From Chloroflexi bacterium CFX4 (lineage in GTDB: Bacteria; Chloroflexota; Anaerolineae; Aggregatilineales; UBA2796): a stretch of 64,000 nucleotides of DNA. The stretch spans positions 26,642 to 90,641 of the forward strand of contig QWHC01000017.1 of NCBI GenBank assembly GCA_021404685.1. The letters are read 5' to 3'. Positions within the stretch are counted from its first letter, which is position 1. Every line of letters starts with the position of its first letter. The translations under genes and the position numbers were made by a program. The notes below the pieces were generated by a model. It saw nothing but the letters and a program-made list of their open reading frames with translations, made no database searches and was not told the origin of the DNA. Below, piece after piece: positions 28,001 through 36,988 of the stretch.

Positions 28001-30499
28001 CAAGGCACCACTGGCGATGATGTTGAAGTGATCAGCACCGTGCTGCAAACAACTGGCTTCTTTACCCTCACGCTCTCCACAGCGCCTTACCGTCCCAACA
28101 ATGGCGATTATCGCCTCGATATACGCTCGAACAACACCTTCTTCCCACTCAATGCAGGCGAAGAACGCAGCGCCAATGTGGATAACACTCGCGCACAGCA
28201 CACCTACACCTTCTTTGCTAATGCGGGACAATATCTGCGCCTTGAGGCACGCCCAACCTTTGTCAGCCGCCTTGATCCACTGCTGCTGCTGCTCTCGCCA
28301 AGTGGACGCCTGATCGCCTTCCACAACAGTCTTGATCCCGAAAACCGCGGTGGGCTGATTGACGGCTTGTTCCTGCGCGAGTCGGGCGTTTATACTGTGG
28401 TTGTCACCCGTCCCGGTGGCGAGATCGGCACGAGCGCCGGGGCCTTCTTGCTCAGCTACACGCTCTCCAACGATCCGCCGTCTATGGCATGGCAAAATCC
28501 AACGCGCTTCCGCTATGAAGGCAGCGTCGCCGGCGAGGCAGATGAGTCGCAAGCGCAGGCATGGCATTTTGAGGGCAAAGCCGGCGATGTGATCAACCTC
28601 ACCGTCAGCCGCTTGTTTGGCAGCGGTGCCGCCACGTTCGGTCCGCTGCTGGCGTCGGATGGCAGCGTGGTGCAGGCGCTTGGCACAACCATTGTCGGGC
28701 GCGAGCGCAGCCTGCAAAACACCTACCAACTGCCGCAAGATGGCAGCTATACCATTTACGTGAACGCGGAACGGTTGCACTACACGCTGTTGGCAACCTT
28801 CCTACGCAACATCCCATTGGTGCCGGAATTCTTGCGCTATAACGATCTGGAGACCACCAGCTTTTTGGCGGGCGGCAGCCGCATCAGCTTTAAGTTTGAA
28901 GGGCGCTTTGCCGATATGGTTGACCTGTTCGTCTTTTGGCGTCCCGGCGTTGGGCAGAACGTCTTTGTTAGCGTCACCGATCCAAGCGGCAGGCTGGAAG
29001 AGCTGGGCTACACCTCAACCAGCGCAACCTCATCAGCGTGGCAGCGCACCTTGAGCCGTGGCGGCGTTTACACGCTCACCCTTCGCAACGACTCGAACCA
29101 AGAGATTGCCTATACGATCCGCCTGAATGCCGAAATTCCCGCGCCAACACCAACGCCGCAGACCATCGCCTTAAGCAGCGGTCAGATCATGCGCGGACGG
29201 CTAAACGCGCCTGATTCTGCCATTTACCGCTTCTTAGGGCGCGATTCGCAGCAAGTGCGGATCACTCTTGAGACGCAGCGCAGCGATGCACCAAGCCTGC
29301 AACTCATCGCGCCCGATGGCACGCCGCTCAGTGGTATGCGCCAAACACGCGCCAACGGCTACGTAACGCTGGAGGCGCTGCTAACGCAAAACGGGCAGTA
29401 TGCCATCAGCCTGATCAGCACCGAAGAAAGCGCCGCCGGCGACTATCTGCTGACCTTCTTCTTGCTGGATAAAAACCTGCCACCAACACCTGTTGTTGAA
29501 GCGACACTCGGCGCTGATCGGGCAAGCCTCGCGCAGCCGATTGCGGCAGGTGGCTACACACAAGGGCAGATCGCGGCGGCGGAGGAAATCTACTACCGCT
29601 TCAGCGGCAGCGCAGGGCAAACAGCGCTCATCTCGCTCTATCTGCCTGTGGCAGGTGCGGTGAATACGCCCGGTGCGCCGCCACAAGTTGGCAGACCAAC
29701 CGCCCGCCCGCCTGATAGTGTTTTTGCGACCGTTGCCCTCTACGATTCGGCGCGCAACTTCATCGTGGAAGCAAGCAGCAGCGCCGATAATAACCGCACT
29801 CAACCGCTTTTGGCAGTGCCACTGACCCAAGATGGCGAATACCTAATTGTGGTGCGTGGGCGCGGCGTTGGCACAACCAAGCGTGCCTTCTGGCTGAGCG
29901 TGATCACCAGCTCGCCTGACTCGACAGCTACACGCACGCCGCTTAACTTCCTGCCTTTTGAGGAAGTGCAGCGAACTACCATAGATGGCGCACGCGATCA
30001 GGGCATTTCCGAATGGCGCTACACACCACGCGGACGAGCTGCCCTCTTTGTGCTGCGCCCAACGGCGGACTCGCGGCTGAAGGCTGCCCTTGAAGTCTAC
30101 ACGCGTGAAGGCCTGCGCGAGGCATATGCGGTTGCCAGCAGCGAAGGCGAAGAACTACGTCTTGCCATTCCACAACTGAGCAGCAGCGACGACTACCGTG
30201 TTGTGGTGCGTGCCTTAGACGGCACCAACGGCGCTTTCAACCTGTACAGCAGCGGATCCGTGCATGGGCTGGCAGTCTTCAAGACGGTGCGGCGCTGCTA
30301 CGTGCGGAATGCGCCGAGCAACAACGCCACCTATTTCACTGAGTTTTTCGGGGAGAATTTTGAGGCGTTCGCACGCACACAAGACGGGCAGTGGGTGCGC
30401 GTCCGTGACCGTGAGTCGGGGCGCTATGGGTGGGTGTCCGTCGTCCAGATTGAGTTCACCTATGGTAGCGCTGCCAAGCTGCCCGTAGAGCAGCCCTAA
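25028..30499 (+). CDS. Very large Ser/Thr protein kinase with PPC-like repeats and SH3 domain
   Basis: In this 1823-residue protein, residues 12-275 are a complete PknB-type kinase: glycine loop IGEGGMAAVY, Lys41, catalytic HRD with Asp134, DFG 152-154 and APE 179-181. A membrane helix spans about 314-335, followed by a Thr/Pro-rich stalk. The outside part contains about ten beta-rich repeats of the bacterial pre-peptidase C-terminal type (patterns such as DGEYLIVV or NGTYTIRV, GDRVTITA, DPILELRDPNG). A C-terminal SH3b-like domain has VRNAPSNNAT and GQWVRVRDRE. It may sense extracellular ligands and phosphorylate cytoplasmic targets. PPC domains are usually found in secreted proteases, so a kinase carrying this many is notable. 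Confidence 0.85.
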   Translation: MANLIGQQLGQYEITALIGEGGMAAVYRARQASINRDVAVKVIKVTLAQSSDFVTRFGREAQTVASLSHPHILKVFDYGQQQGLLYLVMELLSGGSLAATLKQGALPPNRVLRILEQISGALDYAHGEKIIHRDLKPQNVLLDQRGNVFLTDFGIAKIVTDVTSVTMTGQMMGTPAYMAPEQWRGETPLPTLDIYALGVMLYEMLTGDLPFKADTPFAMMYAHSSTPPPALSTARPDLSPAIDAVLQRALAKEPADRFQSASDLALAFRDALEGRTAPLLSAQTPTGKALPRQSGLVAEQTLPKRPAPQPSSRFPLLIGGALVILLLVGALFLLLTNPANTPSIAQASATPSQALAPTTALPTNTDPPPSATLEAAAPTLPSSTQLAQAPSPTSTLTASPTHALTNTATASASATASPTATLTPTHTPSADLRAIVEQTAAAIATQTAVIIGQTAQAVQLETLVAEQVLAFAQTSTAQAVASFTATFTPTATPTLTVTPTLTATFTPTSTFSPTPSLTPTETPSATATFSPTPSLTPTETPSATPTPFITPTVNAEALASRALGYNMTVEGAIDSETPFTEWRLRGNFGDKLQINVSVVSGSLIPVVRLLDSQGNFIDWNDSGGLLNTLPLPKDDDYIIFISRRNLERGTTSGSYILNVTLLERGLRPTETPSPTPVPSATPTPLPTLTLTPSSTPIRALQFGGEFGGYLPSATAIDQWTFSGKAQEVIALRALPLGESNLTLRAAVKGPGLPDSGEIAPQGELTRLVLPADGQYTVEVGVLGGERGQYTVRLERVPTSPDFTPVPTNFLRYGDAIRSFVNDSAPEQLYTFEGVAGDRVTITARIGGIGDPILELRDPNGVVIAQNDDSNGTTDASIEAFTLPANGTYTIRVTRYSRRTGGEFILRLSLEPPLVPALGSYPPPRLLPEGEPLLTYGETLTGNLSFRQARRFIILGRRGDSIIITARRKSDSLDPFMRLIDNQSNDLLYESNQGTTGDDVEVISTVLQTTGFFTLTLSTAPYRPNNGDYRLDIRSNNTFFPLNAGEERSANVDNTRAQHTYTFFANAGQYLRLEARPTFVSRLDPLLLLLSPSGRLIAFHNSLDPENRGGLIDGLFLRESGVYTVVVTRPGGEIGTSAGAFLLSYTLSNDPPSMAWQNPTRFRYEGSVAGEADESQAQAWHFEGKAGDVINLTVSRLFGSGAATFGPLLASDGSVVQALGTTIVGRERSLQNTYQLPQDGSYTIYVNAERLHYTLLATFLRNIPLVPEFLRYNDLETTSFLAGGSRISFKFEGRFADMVDLFVFWRPGVGQNVFVSVTDPSGRLEELGYTSTSATSSAWQRTLSRGGVYTLTLRNDSNQEIAYTIRLNAEIPAPTPTPQTIALSSGQIMRGRLNAPDSAIYRFLGRDSQQVRITLETQRSDAPSLQLIAPDGTPLSGMRQTRANGYVTLEALLTQNGQYAISLISTEESAAGDYLLTFFLLDKNLPPTPVVEATLGADRASLAQPIAAGGYTQGQIAAAEEIYYRFSGSAGQTALISLYLPVAGAVNTPGAPPQVGRPTARPPDSVFATVALYDSARNFIVEASSSADNNRTQPLLAVPLTQDGEYLIVVRGRGVGTTKRAFWLSVITSSPDSTATRTPLNFLPFEEVQRTTIDGARDQGISEWRYTPRGRAALFVLRPTADSRLKAALEVYTREGLREAYAVASSEGEELRLAIPQLSSSDDYRVVVRALDGTNGAFNLYSSGSVHGLAVFKTVRRCYVRNAPSNNATYFTEFFGENFEAFARTQDGQWVRVRDRESGRYGWVSVVQIEFTYGSAAKLPVEQP

Positions 30500-30527
30500 A
30501 CAAGGTAGTTTGCCAGAGGGAATCACG

Positions 30528-30553
30528 GCGGGCGGGAAATTTTTCCCGCCCGC
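30528..30553 (+). terminator. Strong hairpin between convergent genes
   Basis: A 12-bp perfect stem GCGGGCGGGAAA (30528-30539) and TTTCCCGCCCGC (30542-30553), with A and T runs at the loop end, lies between the kinase stop and the subtilase stop. It should terminate transcription from both sides. Confidence 0.8.
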
Positions 30554-30579
30554 TGCATTTAGATTAGCGCGTATTCGCG

Positions 30580-33420
30580 TTATTGGCGCGGCACGAAAGT
30601 TGGCGCTGCCTCTGGTGCAGGCAGTTGATCGCCCGCCGCCGTGCGCCAGTAGCCAGCAATCGGGCGGTCAGCCGCGATGCCGTAGATGAAGTCAAAGTCG
30701 GCAAAGCCCGTGCTAAGTGTGTTCCGCAGGTAGGTGATGCCGCTGGATGGACGGAAGACACCAATGCCGTTTTTGCCGTTAAAGTTCCAGTCGCCAGAGA
30801 CTGGCACATCGCCCGTCGTGCCGAAGGCGAAGGCAAAATCAGCAAAGATGATGCCGTTGGTCACCTTCTGCGTCAGGTAGAACATGGCACTGCTTGGACG
30901 GTAGATGCCGGGCGAGTGAACACCATCGCCGTCCCAGTCACCTGCCACAGGCAGATCGCCGGGAAGGCCAAGCACCATGTCAAAATCGGCAAAGCCGGTC
31001 GTCAAGTCGTTCTTCAGGTAGAGGATGCCGTTGGATGGGCGGTAAACGCCGACGCCAAATCTGCCATCGCCGTTCCAGTCACCTGCCATCGGCAAGTCAT
31101 CAGGATTGCCAAGCACAAACTCATAGACAATAGGCGCGCCGGTCAGGTTAGCGTTCGTCAGGTAGAACACGCCCGTGCTGCGGCGGTAGATGCCAATGGT
31201 GCTGGTGCCATCACCGTTCCAGTCGCCTGCCACGGGATAGTCATCTGCCAAGCCCAAGAGCGCCGAAATATCAGCGGGACCGGTGCTCAGGTTGTTCCGC
31301 AGATAGAACTGCGTCTCGGAGGGGCGGAAAACGCCGATGCCGTGGAACAGGTTTGCGTCGTGGCGCAGCGTCAGGTGCAGGGTTTGGTTTGCCGTGAGGG
31401 CAGTGTTCCACTTGCTCACCATGATGTAGTAGGTTACATCGGCAGTGGCGCTGAAGGTGACCTGAGATTGCAGCGTGCCTGTTGCAAAGTCGTCGTTGCA
31501 GACGAGCTGTGTGAGGCTGCTTGGTGTGCCGGTGTAGACCGCCAAGACTGTATCATAGGTCGAGCCAAGCGTGGAGACAGTTACGCTGCGGCTGGAGTGC
31601 GGACGGTAGGTATACCAAACCGAGTTGCTAAAGGTTGTTGCACAGGTCGTTGTGGGATCGCCTGAGCTGGTTGAACCAAAGACCTCCTGCGCGTTGCGGT
31701 ACAGCTTCAAAGCGGGCGAGATGCTGATCGCGTTGGCGATTAGATCGTTGGATAGGCTGATATGAGGCGGCAAGTTCTGCGACATCCGCAGCGCACGGTA
31801 GGCATTCACACGCCCTGCGCCCGTGAACTGATCCCAGCCCGGATTGGTGTCAGGCGTCATATCGTCAGCGCTCATCCGCAGCACGCGCCGTACCTGATCA
31901 GCGGTCAGGGCATTGTTCACCGAAAGCATCAAGCCCGCCACGCCAGCTGTGATCGGCGAAGCAGCCGAAGTGCCGCCGAAGTAGGTATAGTCACCCGCCT
32001 CATAGCCCCAGCTGCCGGCAATATCCGTCGAGTTCGTCCGCATACCGGGCGCTGAAATATCCAGATCGTAGCCGTAGTGGCTGCCCCAGTTTTGGAAGTT
32101 ATCGCAAGCGGTGCCAGTCGGTGCTTTACGCAGATCGCACCAGTTGGAAGCGCCAACCGAGATCACGCGGTTGTAGCGTGCGGGATAGATGATTGGGCTG
32201 GTGTTGCCGTTGCCCGCTGAGGCGAACATAACCACACCCTTACCATCGCGCCCTGTCGTCGTGATGGTGTTGATCACAGCCTCGGTGCTGGTGCTTGCCC
32301 CGCCGCCGCCCCAACTGTTGTTAATGATGGACGCGCCGTTGTTGGCGGCAAAGTTGAATGAGTCGTTGATTTGCGCGACAGTGACCGAAAAACTGCCATC
32401 AAGGTTCGGGTTGGAGAGTTTGATCGGCATGATGCGGCAGTTCGGGCAAACGCCTGCCACGCCCAAGCTGTTGTTGGTGCGGGCTGCGATCAAGCCCGCC
32501 ACGCCTGTGCCGTGCGCGTGCCATGACTGTGCGGGTGAAGGATCATTATCGTTGTTGGCAAAGTCGTAGCCTGCCACAAACTGACCCGTCAAATCGGGGT
32601 GAGCGAGGTCTACGCCGTCATCCACCACCGCGATGATGATGCTGTTGCTGCCTTGCGAAATATCCCAAGCGTCCACGGCGGCAATATCGGCGCCGGGAAT
32701 AGCGCCCGTAAACTGACCCGTATTCTGCAAGTGCCACTGCGTGTTGAATAGTGTGTCATCTGGCACAAAGAGCTGCTGCAAAAGCTGTAGGAAATTCGGT
32801 TCGGCAAAGACGACCATACCGCTTTCATGGTAGAAATTTGCCATATCTAGGGCATTTTTGCCGCCGCTGGTTGCCACTTCTAGCACGTAGGTATTCGGCA
32901 ACCAATCAACTTGGCGCACCACTGTGACGCCGTTTGCCAGATTGAAGGTGGCGCGGGCTTGTGGCGTTGTGCTGGCAGGGAATTGGGCGATGAACTGCTG
33001 CGTCGTAATTGCCAAGCCTTCTTGAACCGCAAAAACAGGGTTCACCCATTCAAAGGCAGCAGTTTGGGCGCGCAGATCGGCAATTGCCTGCAACGTTACT
33101 TGCTCGCTGCCACCTGCCTTCAGCGGCAACAGCGCAATATTGCGCGTACCAGTCTCGCGCAGCGGCAGCCCTGCATCAATATTTGGGCTGGCAGCGGCGG
33201 CGGTTTGGCTGGCAAGCACTGCCTCACCGATGTACTTCACAGCGATCCACTCGGTAGAGAGATCAAGTCCTAGCTTCTCATTATTGTAGTAGTAATAAAA
33301 TTGACCAACTTCAGCCGTTGGCGTTTTGGGGTCTTGTGCGCTAATCGGCACAATTCCACTGAACATAAGTGCGATAACGAGTGCGGCTGTGAGAAAAACG
33401 GTTAGACGAAAACGATTCAT
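30580..33420 (-). CDS. Secreted subtilisin-like (S8) protease with C-terminal repeats
   Basis: The 946-residue protein has a signal peptide (to about residue 28) and a prodomain-like region to about 215. The catalytic domain carries Asp267 (AVVDDGVD), His303 (HGTGVAG) and Ser485 (GGTSAASP), all intact, with an oxyanion Asn in INNSWGGGG. A PPC-like beta domain follows at about 560-690. Five roughly 50-residue repeats then each contain (A/S)GDWNGDG-like and GVFRPS/GIYRPS motifs, resembling FG-GAP/VCBS-type beta-propeller or calcium-binding repeats. It would degrade extracellular protein while attached by its C-terminus. It faces the giant kinase gene, sharing a terminator. Confidence 0.9.
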   Translation of the reverse strand: MNRFRLTVFLTAALVIALMFSGIVPISAQDPKTPTAEVGQFYYYYNNEKLGLDLSTEWIAVKYIGEAVLASQTAAAASPNIDAGLPLRETGTRNIALLPLKAGGSEQVTLQAIADLRAQTAAFEWVNPVFAVQEGLAITTQQFIAQFPASTTPQARATFNLANGVTVVRQVDWLPNTYVLEVATSGGKNALDMANFYHESGMVVFAEPNFLQLLQQLFVPDDTLFNTQWHLQNTGQFTGAIPGADIAAVDAWDISQGSNSIIIAVVDDGVDLAHPDLTGQFVAGYDFANNDNDPSPAQSWHAHGTGVAGLIAARTNNSLGVAGVCPNCRIMPIKLSNPNLDGSFSVTVAQINDSFNFAANNGASIINNSWGGGGASTSTEAVINTITTTGRDGKGVVMFASAGNGNTSPIIYPARYNRVISVGASNWCDLRKAPTGTACDNFQNWGSHYGYDLDISAPGMRTNSTDIAGSWGYEAGDYTYFGGTSAASPITAGVAGLMLSVNNALTADQVRRVLRMSADDMTPDTNPGWDQFTGAGRVNAYRALRMSQNLPPHISLSNDLIANAISISPALKLYRNAQEVFGSTSSGDPTTTCATTFSNSVWYTYRPHSSRSVTVSTLGSTYDTVLAVYTGTPSSLTQLVCNDDFATGTLQSQVTFSATADVTYYIMVSKWNTALTANQTLHLTLRHDANLFHGIGVFRPSETQFYLRNNLSTGPADISALLGLADDYPVAGDWNGDGTSTIGIYRRSTGVFYLTNANLTGAPIVYEFVLGNPDDLPMAGDWNGDGRFGVGVYRPSNGILYLKNDLTTGFADFDMVLGLPGDLPVAGDWDGDGVHSPGIYRPSSAMFYLTQKVTNGIIFADFAFAFGTTGDVPVSGDWNFNGKNGIGVFRPSSGITYLRNTLSTGFADFDFIYGIAADRPIAGYWRTAAGDQLPAPEAAPTFVPRQ

Positions 33421-33524
33421 AGAGGCAAACCTTTACGAAAAACACTGATAACAAGCGCTTTCAAAGCACTGTGCCTATCGGCTATAACATAAAATGCACC
33501 TCACTGTCAAGGAATATGGCATAC

Positions 33525-33552
33525 CTGCCAAATGACGGTGCTGTGATACAAT
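33525..33552 (+). promoter_or_regulatory. Promoter for a leaderless glycosyltransferase mRNA
   Basis: CTGCCA (33525-33530), 16 bases, TACAAT (33547-33552). The ATG at 33559 is 6 bases after the -10, exactly where transcription should start. No ribosome site precedes it. Confidence 0.5.
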
Positions 33553-33558
33553 ACTGCC

Positions 33559-34698
33559 ATGCGTATCTTGATCGCCTCTGGCATTTTTCACCCCGACTCC
33601 GGCGGACCTGCAACCTACCTGCACAGCTTACTGCCCGCTTTGCAGGCGCACGGCTATACCTTTCACGTCCTGACCTATGGCGACGCACCGACGGATGGCT
33701 ATCCCTACCCAGTGGAGCGTATTTCGTTCAAGCAGAGTGCGCCGCGCCGTTGGCGTGCTTATGCGCGCCGCTACGCCGAGCTTGCCGCTCAGGCTGACCT
33801 GATCTATGTGAACACGCTTGGCTTGCCGCGCCCAAAAATTGCCAAGCCCACTGCCCTGAAGATTGTGGGTGATTATGCTTGGGAGCGCGCTTTGCAGCGC
33901 GGCTGGATCGCCGCCGATACCGATCTGGATGCCTTCCAAAGGCGGCGCGATCTGCCGCATGTGGCATGGTTCAAGGCACGCCGCACCCGTGAGGCACGCG
34001 CCGCGGATCAGGTCATTGTGCCAAGCGAGCATCTGCGCCGTTTGGTGATTGGCTGGGGTGTCCTCTCGGAACGCGTGAAGGTTATCTACAATGCCCTTGA
34101 GCCAACGCTACACACACCCACCGAATCTCAAGCGGAAGCACGTGCTGCGCTCGGTTGGCAGCCTGAGGGACGCTATCTGCTCAGCGTTGGGCGGCTGATC
34201 GCGCTTAAGGGCGTGCAATACCTGATCCAAGCGCTGGACGCTGTGCCAGAGGTGCGCCTGATTGTGGCAGGCGATGGCGATTGGCTGCCGAGACTGCGTG
34301 CGCTCGCCGAATCGTGCGGCGTGGCTGATCGCGTGCAGTTTGTGGGCAAGCTGCCACATGCTAAAATTCCGCTGTTGATGCGCGCTGCGGACTATCTGGC
34401 GCTCTATTCCAGCACAGAAGGGCTTTCGCACACGCTCTTGGAAGCACTGCACGTTGGCACGCCCGTACTTGCCAGCAAGCGTGGCGGCAACCCGGAAGTC
34501 GTGCAGCACGGCGTGAATGGCTTGTTGGTGCCGCACCCTGATCTGCCCGCGCTGCGCGCCGCGCTCCAACACGCCTTCAGTGCGGACGTGCGCGCTGCCC
34601 TTGCCGCCAACAGCAGCGTTGGCCTGGCGCGTTTTGCGTGGCAGCCAATGGTTGCCCGCACCGATGCCGCTTTGCGCGCTCTGCTGGAGAAACACTGA
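33559..34698 (+). CDS. Family 4 (GT-B) glycosyltransferase
   Basis: The 379-residue protein has the GT-B two-Rossmann layout. The N-terminal part is ILIASGIFHPDSGGPATYL, with the family-4 glycine-rich acceptor loop. The C-terminal part has LLSVGRLIALKGVQYLI, VAGDG and the donor-binding STEGLSHTLLEALHVGTPV with the EX7E-like glutamates. It transfers a nucleotide-activated sugar to a growing glycan. It heads a run of four overlapping GT4 genes, so the cluster probably assembles one surface polysaccharide or glycolipid. Specific sugars cannot be read from sequence. Confidence 0.88.
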   Translation: MRILIASGIFHPDSGGPATYLHSLLPALQAHGYTFHVLTYGDAPTDGYPYPVERISFKQSAPRRWRAYARRYAELAAQADLIYVNTLGLPRPKIAKPTALKIVGDYAWERALQRGWIAADTDLDAFQRRRDLPHVAWFKARRTREARAADQVIVPSEHLRRLVIGWGVLSERVKVIYNALEPTLHTPTESQAEARAALGWQPEGRYLLSVGRLIALKGVQYLIQALDAVPEVRLIVAGDGDWLPRLRALAESCGVADRVQFVGKLPHAKIPLLMRAADYLALYSSTEGLSHTLLEALHVGTPVLASKRGGNPEVVQHGVNGLLVPHPDLPALRAALQHAFSADVRAALAANSSVGLARFAWQPMVARTDAALRALLEKH

Positions 34699-34775
34699 TG
34701 TTTTCACAATCGGCTGAGTGGGAAACACCCGCCCACACCTTTGAGCGGCAACTCCGCAAGAACATAGGAATCCTG

Positions 34776-35948
34776 ATGCACGTTTTGATGATAGGTACAG
34801 ATACCACGCTGCTAACCGGCACCATTGATAACACGCTTGAGCGCCACGAGGACTATGCGCTGCGCGCTGATGGACAGATCAGTATTGTGCTGTGCAACCG
34901 CAAACAGGCAGATCGCCCATTGGCGACCTACCGATCCGAGCGGCTGTTGGTGCAGCCCACCGAGTCACGCGGCTACGCCGATTACATTCCGTCGGGCGTG
35001 CGACTGGGCATGGCGCGCCACGCCGAACAGCCTGTAGATGTCATCACCAGCCAAGACCCTTTCCTTACGGCGTTGGTTGGTTTGCGCTTGCGCGCCAAAA
35101 CACGCCGCCCACTGATCGTTCAGGACTTCTCTTGCTTTGTGAGCAGCCCTTATTTTCTGCGTGAGCGCCCGCGCAACCGTTTGCTGCGGCTGATGGCGCG
35201 CTACACGCTGCCGCGTGCCGATGCTGTACGCGTCCTGAACAAACGTGAGCGCCTCGCCTGCATTCGCTTGGGCGTAAAGCCTGCCCGCGTATGCCTTGCG
35301 CCCATTGTGACGCACATTGATCCGTTTGCCGCGCCCGCCGATCCTGAGCAGGTGGCAGCTTGGCGGCAGAGGCTCGATCTGCCTGAAGGCACGCCTGTTG
35401 TGCTGTGGGTGGGGCGCCCTGTCACCTTTAAGAACCTGCCAATGCTCTTACAGGCATTTAAGCGCGTTCACAGCGCCCTGCCGCAAGCGCGCTTTGTGAT
35501 CGGCGGTGATATGGAAGGCTCAAATATCATTGGGCAGGCGGCTGCCTATGGTTTGCAGGAGGTCACGCGCTTTCCCGGCGCGGTGCAGTACGCCGATTTG
35601 CCGCCGCTGTACCAGATCGCCAGCGTTTACGCGCTCTCCAGCAACTATGAAGGCTTAGGGCGCGTGCTGCTAGAAGCGGCAGCAGCGCATGTGCCATTGG
35701 TCAGCACTGCCAACGAGGGCGCCTCAGACATCATTGCACACGGCATCACCGGCTACCTGACGCCCATCGGCGATCCTGACAAGCTGGCAGAGTCGATCCT
35801 CGCCGTGTTGCAGCATCCTGTGCGCGCCAAACAAATGGCAGAGCGCGCTCATCAATATGTGATGAACCACTTTGCGCCTGAAACGCTCACAGCGCGTTGG
35901 GTGACAATGTGGAGTCGTGTTGGGCAAGGGCTTTCGCCGTGCGAATAG
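34776..35948 (+). CDS. Family 4 (GT-B) glycosyltransferase
   Basis: This 390-residue protein reads MHVLMIGTDTTLL at the N-terminus, then a helical acceptor domain. The donor domain follows, with LWVGRPVTFKNLPMLLQAF, FVIGGD and SSNYEGLGRVLLEAAAAH (E…E pair). I chose the ATG at 34776 because it begins the first Rossmann strand and has TAGGAA upstream. An alternative ATG at 34698 overlaps the previous stop (TGATG) and would add 26 polar residues, so translational coupling is possible. It lies second in the GT4 run. Confidence 0.82.
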   Translation: MHVLMIGTDTTLLTGTIDNTLERHEDYALRADGQISIVLCNRKQADRPLATYRSERLLVQPTESRGYADYIPSGVRLGMARHAEQPVDVITSQDPFLTALVGLRLRAKTRRPLIVQDFSCFVSSPYFLRERPRNRLLRLMARYTLPRADAVRVLNKRERLACIRLGVKPARVCLAPIVTHIDPFAAPADPEQVAAWRQRLDLPEGTPVVLWVGRPVTFKNLPMLLQAFKRVHSALPQARFVIGGDMEGSNIIGQAAAYGLQEVTRFPGAVQYADLPPLYQIASVYALSSNYEGLGRVLLEAAAAHVPLVSTANEGASDIIAHGITGYLTPIGDPDKLAESILAVLQHPVRAKQMAERAHQYVMNHFAPETLTARWVTMWSRVGQGLSPCE

Positions 35949-36988
35949 GCATGGTCACGCAGCAAGCTGATCCTGCTGATCCGTTGTTAGGCTTCACCGT
36001 CGGTTGGATAACGGCACTTGCCGCCCGCCTTGAGTCGTTGCACCTGATCACGTTGGAAGCGCCGCGCTGTGCCTTGCCGCCTAACGTGCATAGTGCTGAT
36101 ATGGGCAAGGGACGCGGCAAACTGCGGATGGCGCTGCGCTATTGGGCGCATTTGCGGCGCATTTTGCCAAAGATTGACGTGTTGTTTTGCCACATGGTGC
36201 CGCGCTATGCATGGTTGGCTGCACCGTTGGCGCACCTGCACCGCACGCCGATTGTGCTGTGGTATACCCATCGGCACGTCGGCGCAGAGTTGCGCGCCGC
36301 GCACGCCGTCTCGGCGGCAGTTGTCACTGCCGACCTAAGCAGTTTTCCGCTGAACAGCGGGAAGGTGAACGCGCTTGGGCATGGCATCCATACGGATGTT
36401 TTCGCACCCAATCCGCTGATTGCGCCCGACTCGCCACCGCTGATTGTGCAGGTGGCGCGCCTGACGGCAATCAAGCATCAGGCGACACTCATCCGTGCCT
36501 CAGCGCAGATCAGCACAGCCCATCACATCGCGCTGATCGGTGGTGTGCCACACGGACACGCTGCCAGCTACACCGATGCTTTGCGCCAGCTTGCTGCCGA
36601 ATGCGGCGTTGCGGAGCGCATTCACTTCACGGGCGCCCTGCCGCAATCTGAAGTCGTGCGTTGGTATCAGCGGGCAAGCCTTGCCGTCAACCTGAGTCCA
36701 CACGGTTTGTTTGATAAAGCGGCGCTGGAATCCATGCTGTGTGGCGTGCCAACCGTCGTCAGCAACGCCGCCTTTGATAGCCTGTTGGCTGATCAAGCGC
36801 CTCTGCTGCGAATTAGCGCGCCTGATGATGCAGATAGCTTAGCGCGCCAGTTAGCGGTGTTGCTCCGCACCGATGCAGCACAACGGCGGGTGCTTGGTGC
36901 GGCACTGCGCCAGCGCGTGGCAGCCGCGCACAGCTTGGAAGGTTTGGCAGAGCGCTTGATCACATGCTTTGAGGAAGTCTCACGGTGA
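35939..36988 (+). CDS. Family 4 (GT-B) glycosyltransferase
   Basis: The 349-residue protein shows a short N-terminal Rossmann domain (RIGMVTQQADPADPLLG) and a donor domain with IVQVARLTAIKHQATLI, ALIGG and SPHGLFDKAALESMLCGVP. The last matches the E…E donor-site region but has FDKAALE instead of the commoner EGL..LEA, so the donor specificity may differ. The start is the GTG at 35939, which overlaps the previous stop by ten bases and has AAGGG upstream; the ATG at 35951 would remove four residues. Third in the GT4 run. Confidence 0.8.
   Translation: MRIGMVTQQADPADPLLGFTVGWITALAARLESLHLITLEAPRCALPPNVHSADMGKGRGKLRMALRYWAHLRRILPKIDVLFCHMVPRYAWLAAPLAHLHRTPIVLWYTHRHVGAELRAAHAVSAAVVTADLSSFPLNSGKVNALGHGIHTDVFAPNPLIAPDSPPLIVQVARLTAIKHQATLIRASAQISTAHHIALIGGVPHGHAASYTDALRQLAAECGVAERIHFTGALPQSEVVRWYQRASLAVNLSPHGLFDKAALESMLCGVPTVVSNAAFDSLLADQAPLLRISAPDDADSLARQLAVLLRTDAAQRRVLGAALRQRVAAAHSLEGLAERLITCFEEVSR

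Noticed and set aside
27905..28780. 291-codon minus-strand open frame
   Set aside because: Antisense to the PPC-like repeats of the giant kinase. No domain or ribosome site.
30583..31665. 360-codon plus-strand open frame
   Set aside because: Antisense to the repeat region of the subtilase. It is open only because of the periodic GC-rich repeats.
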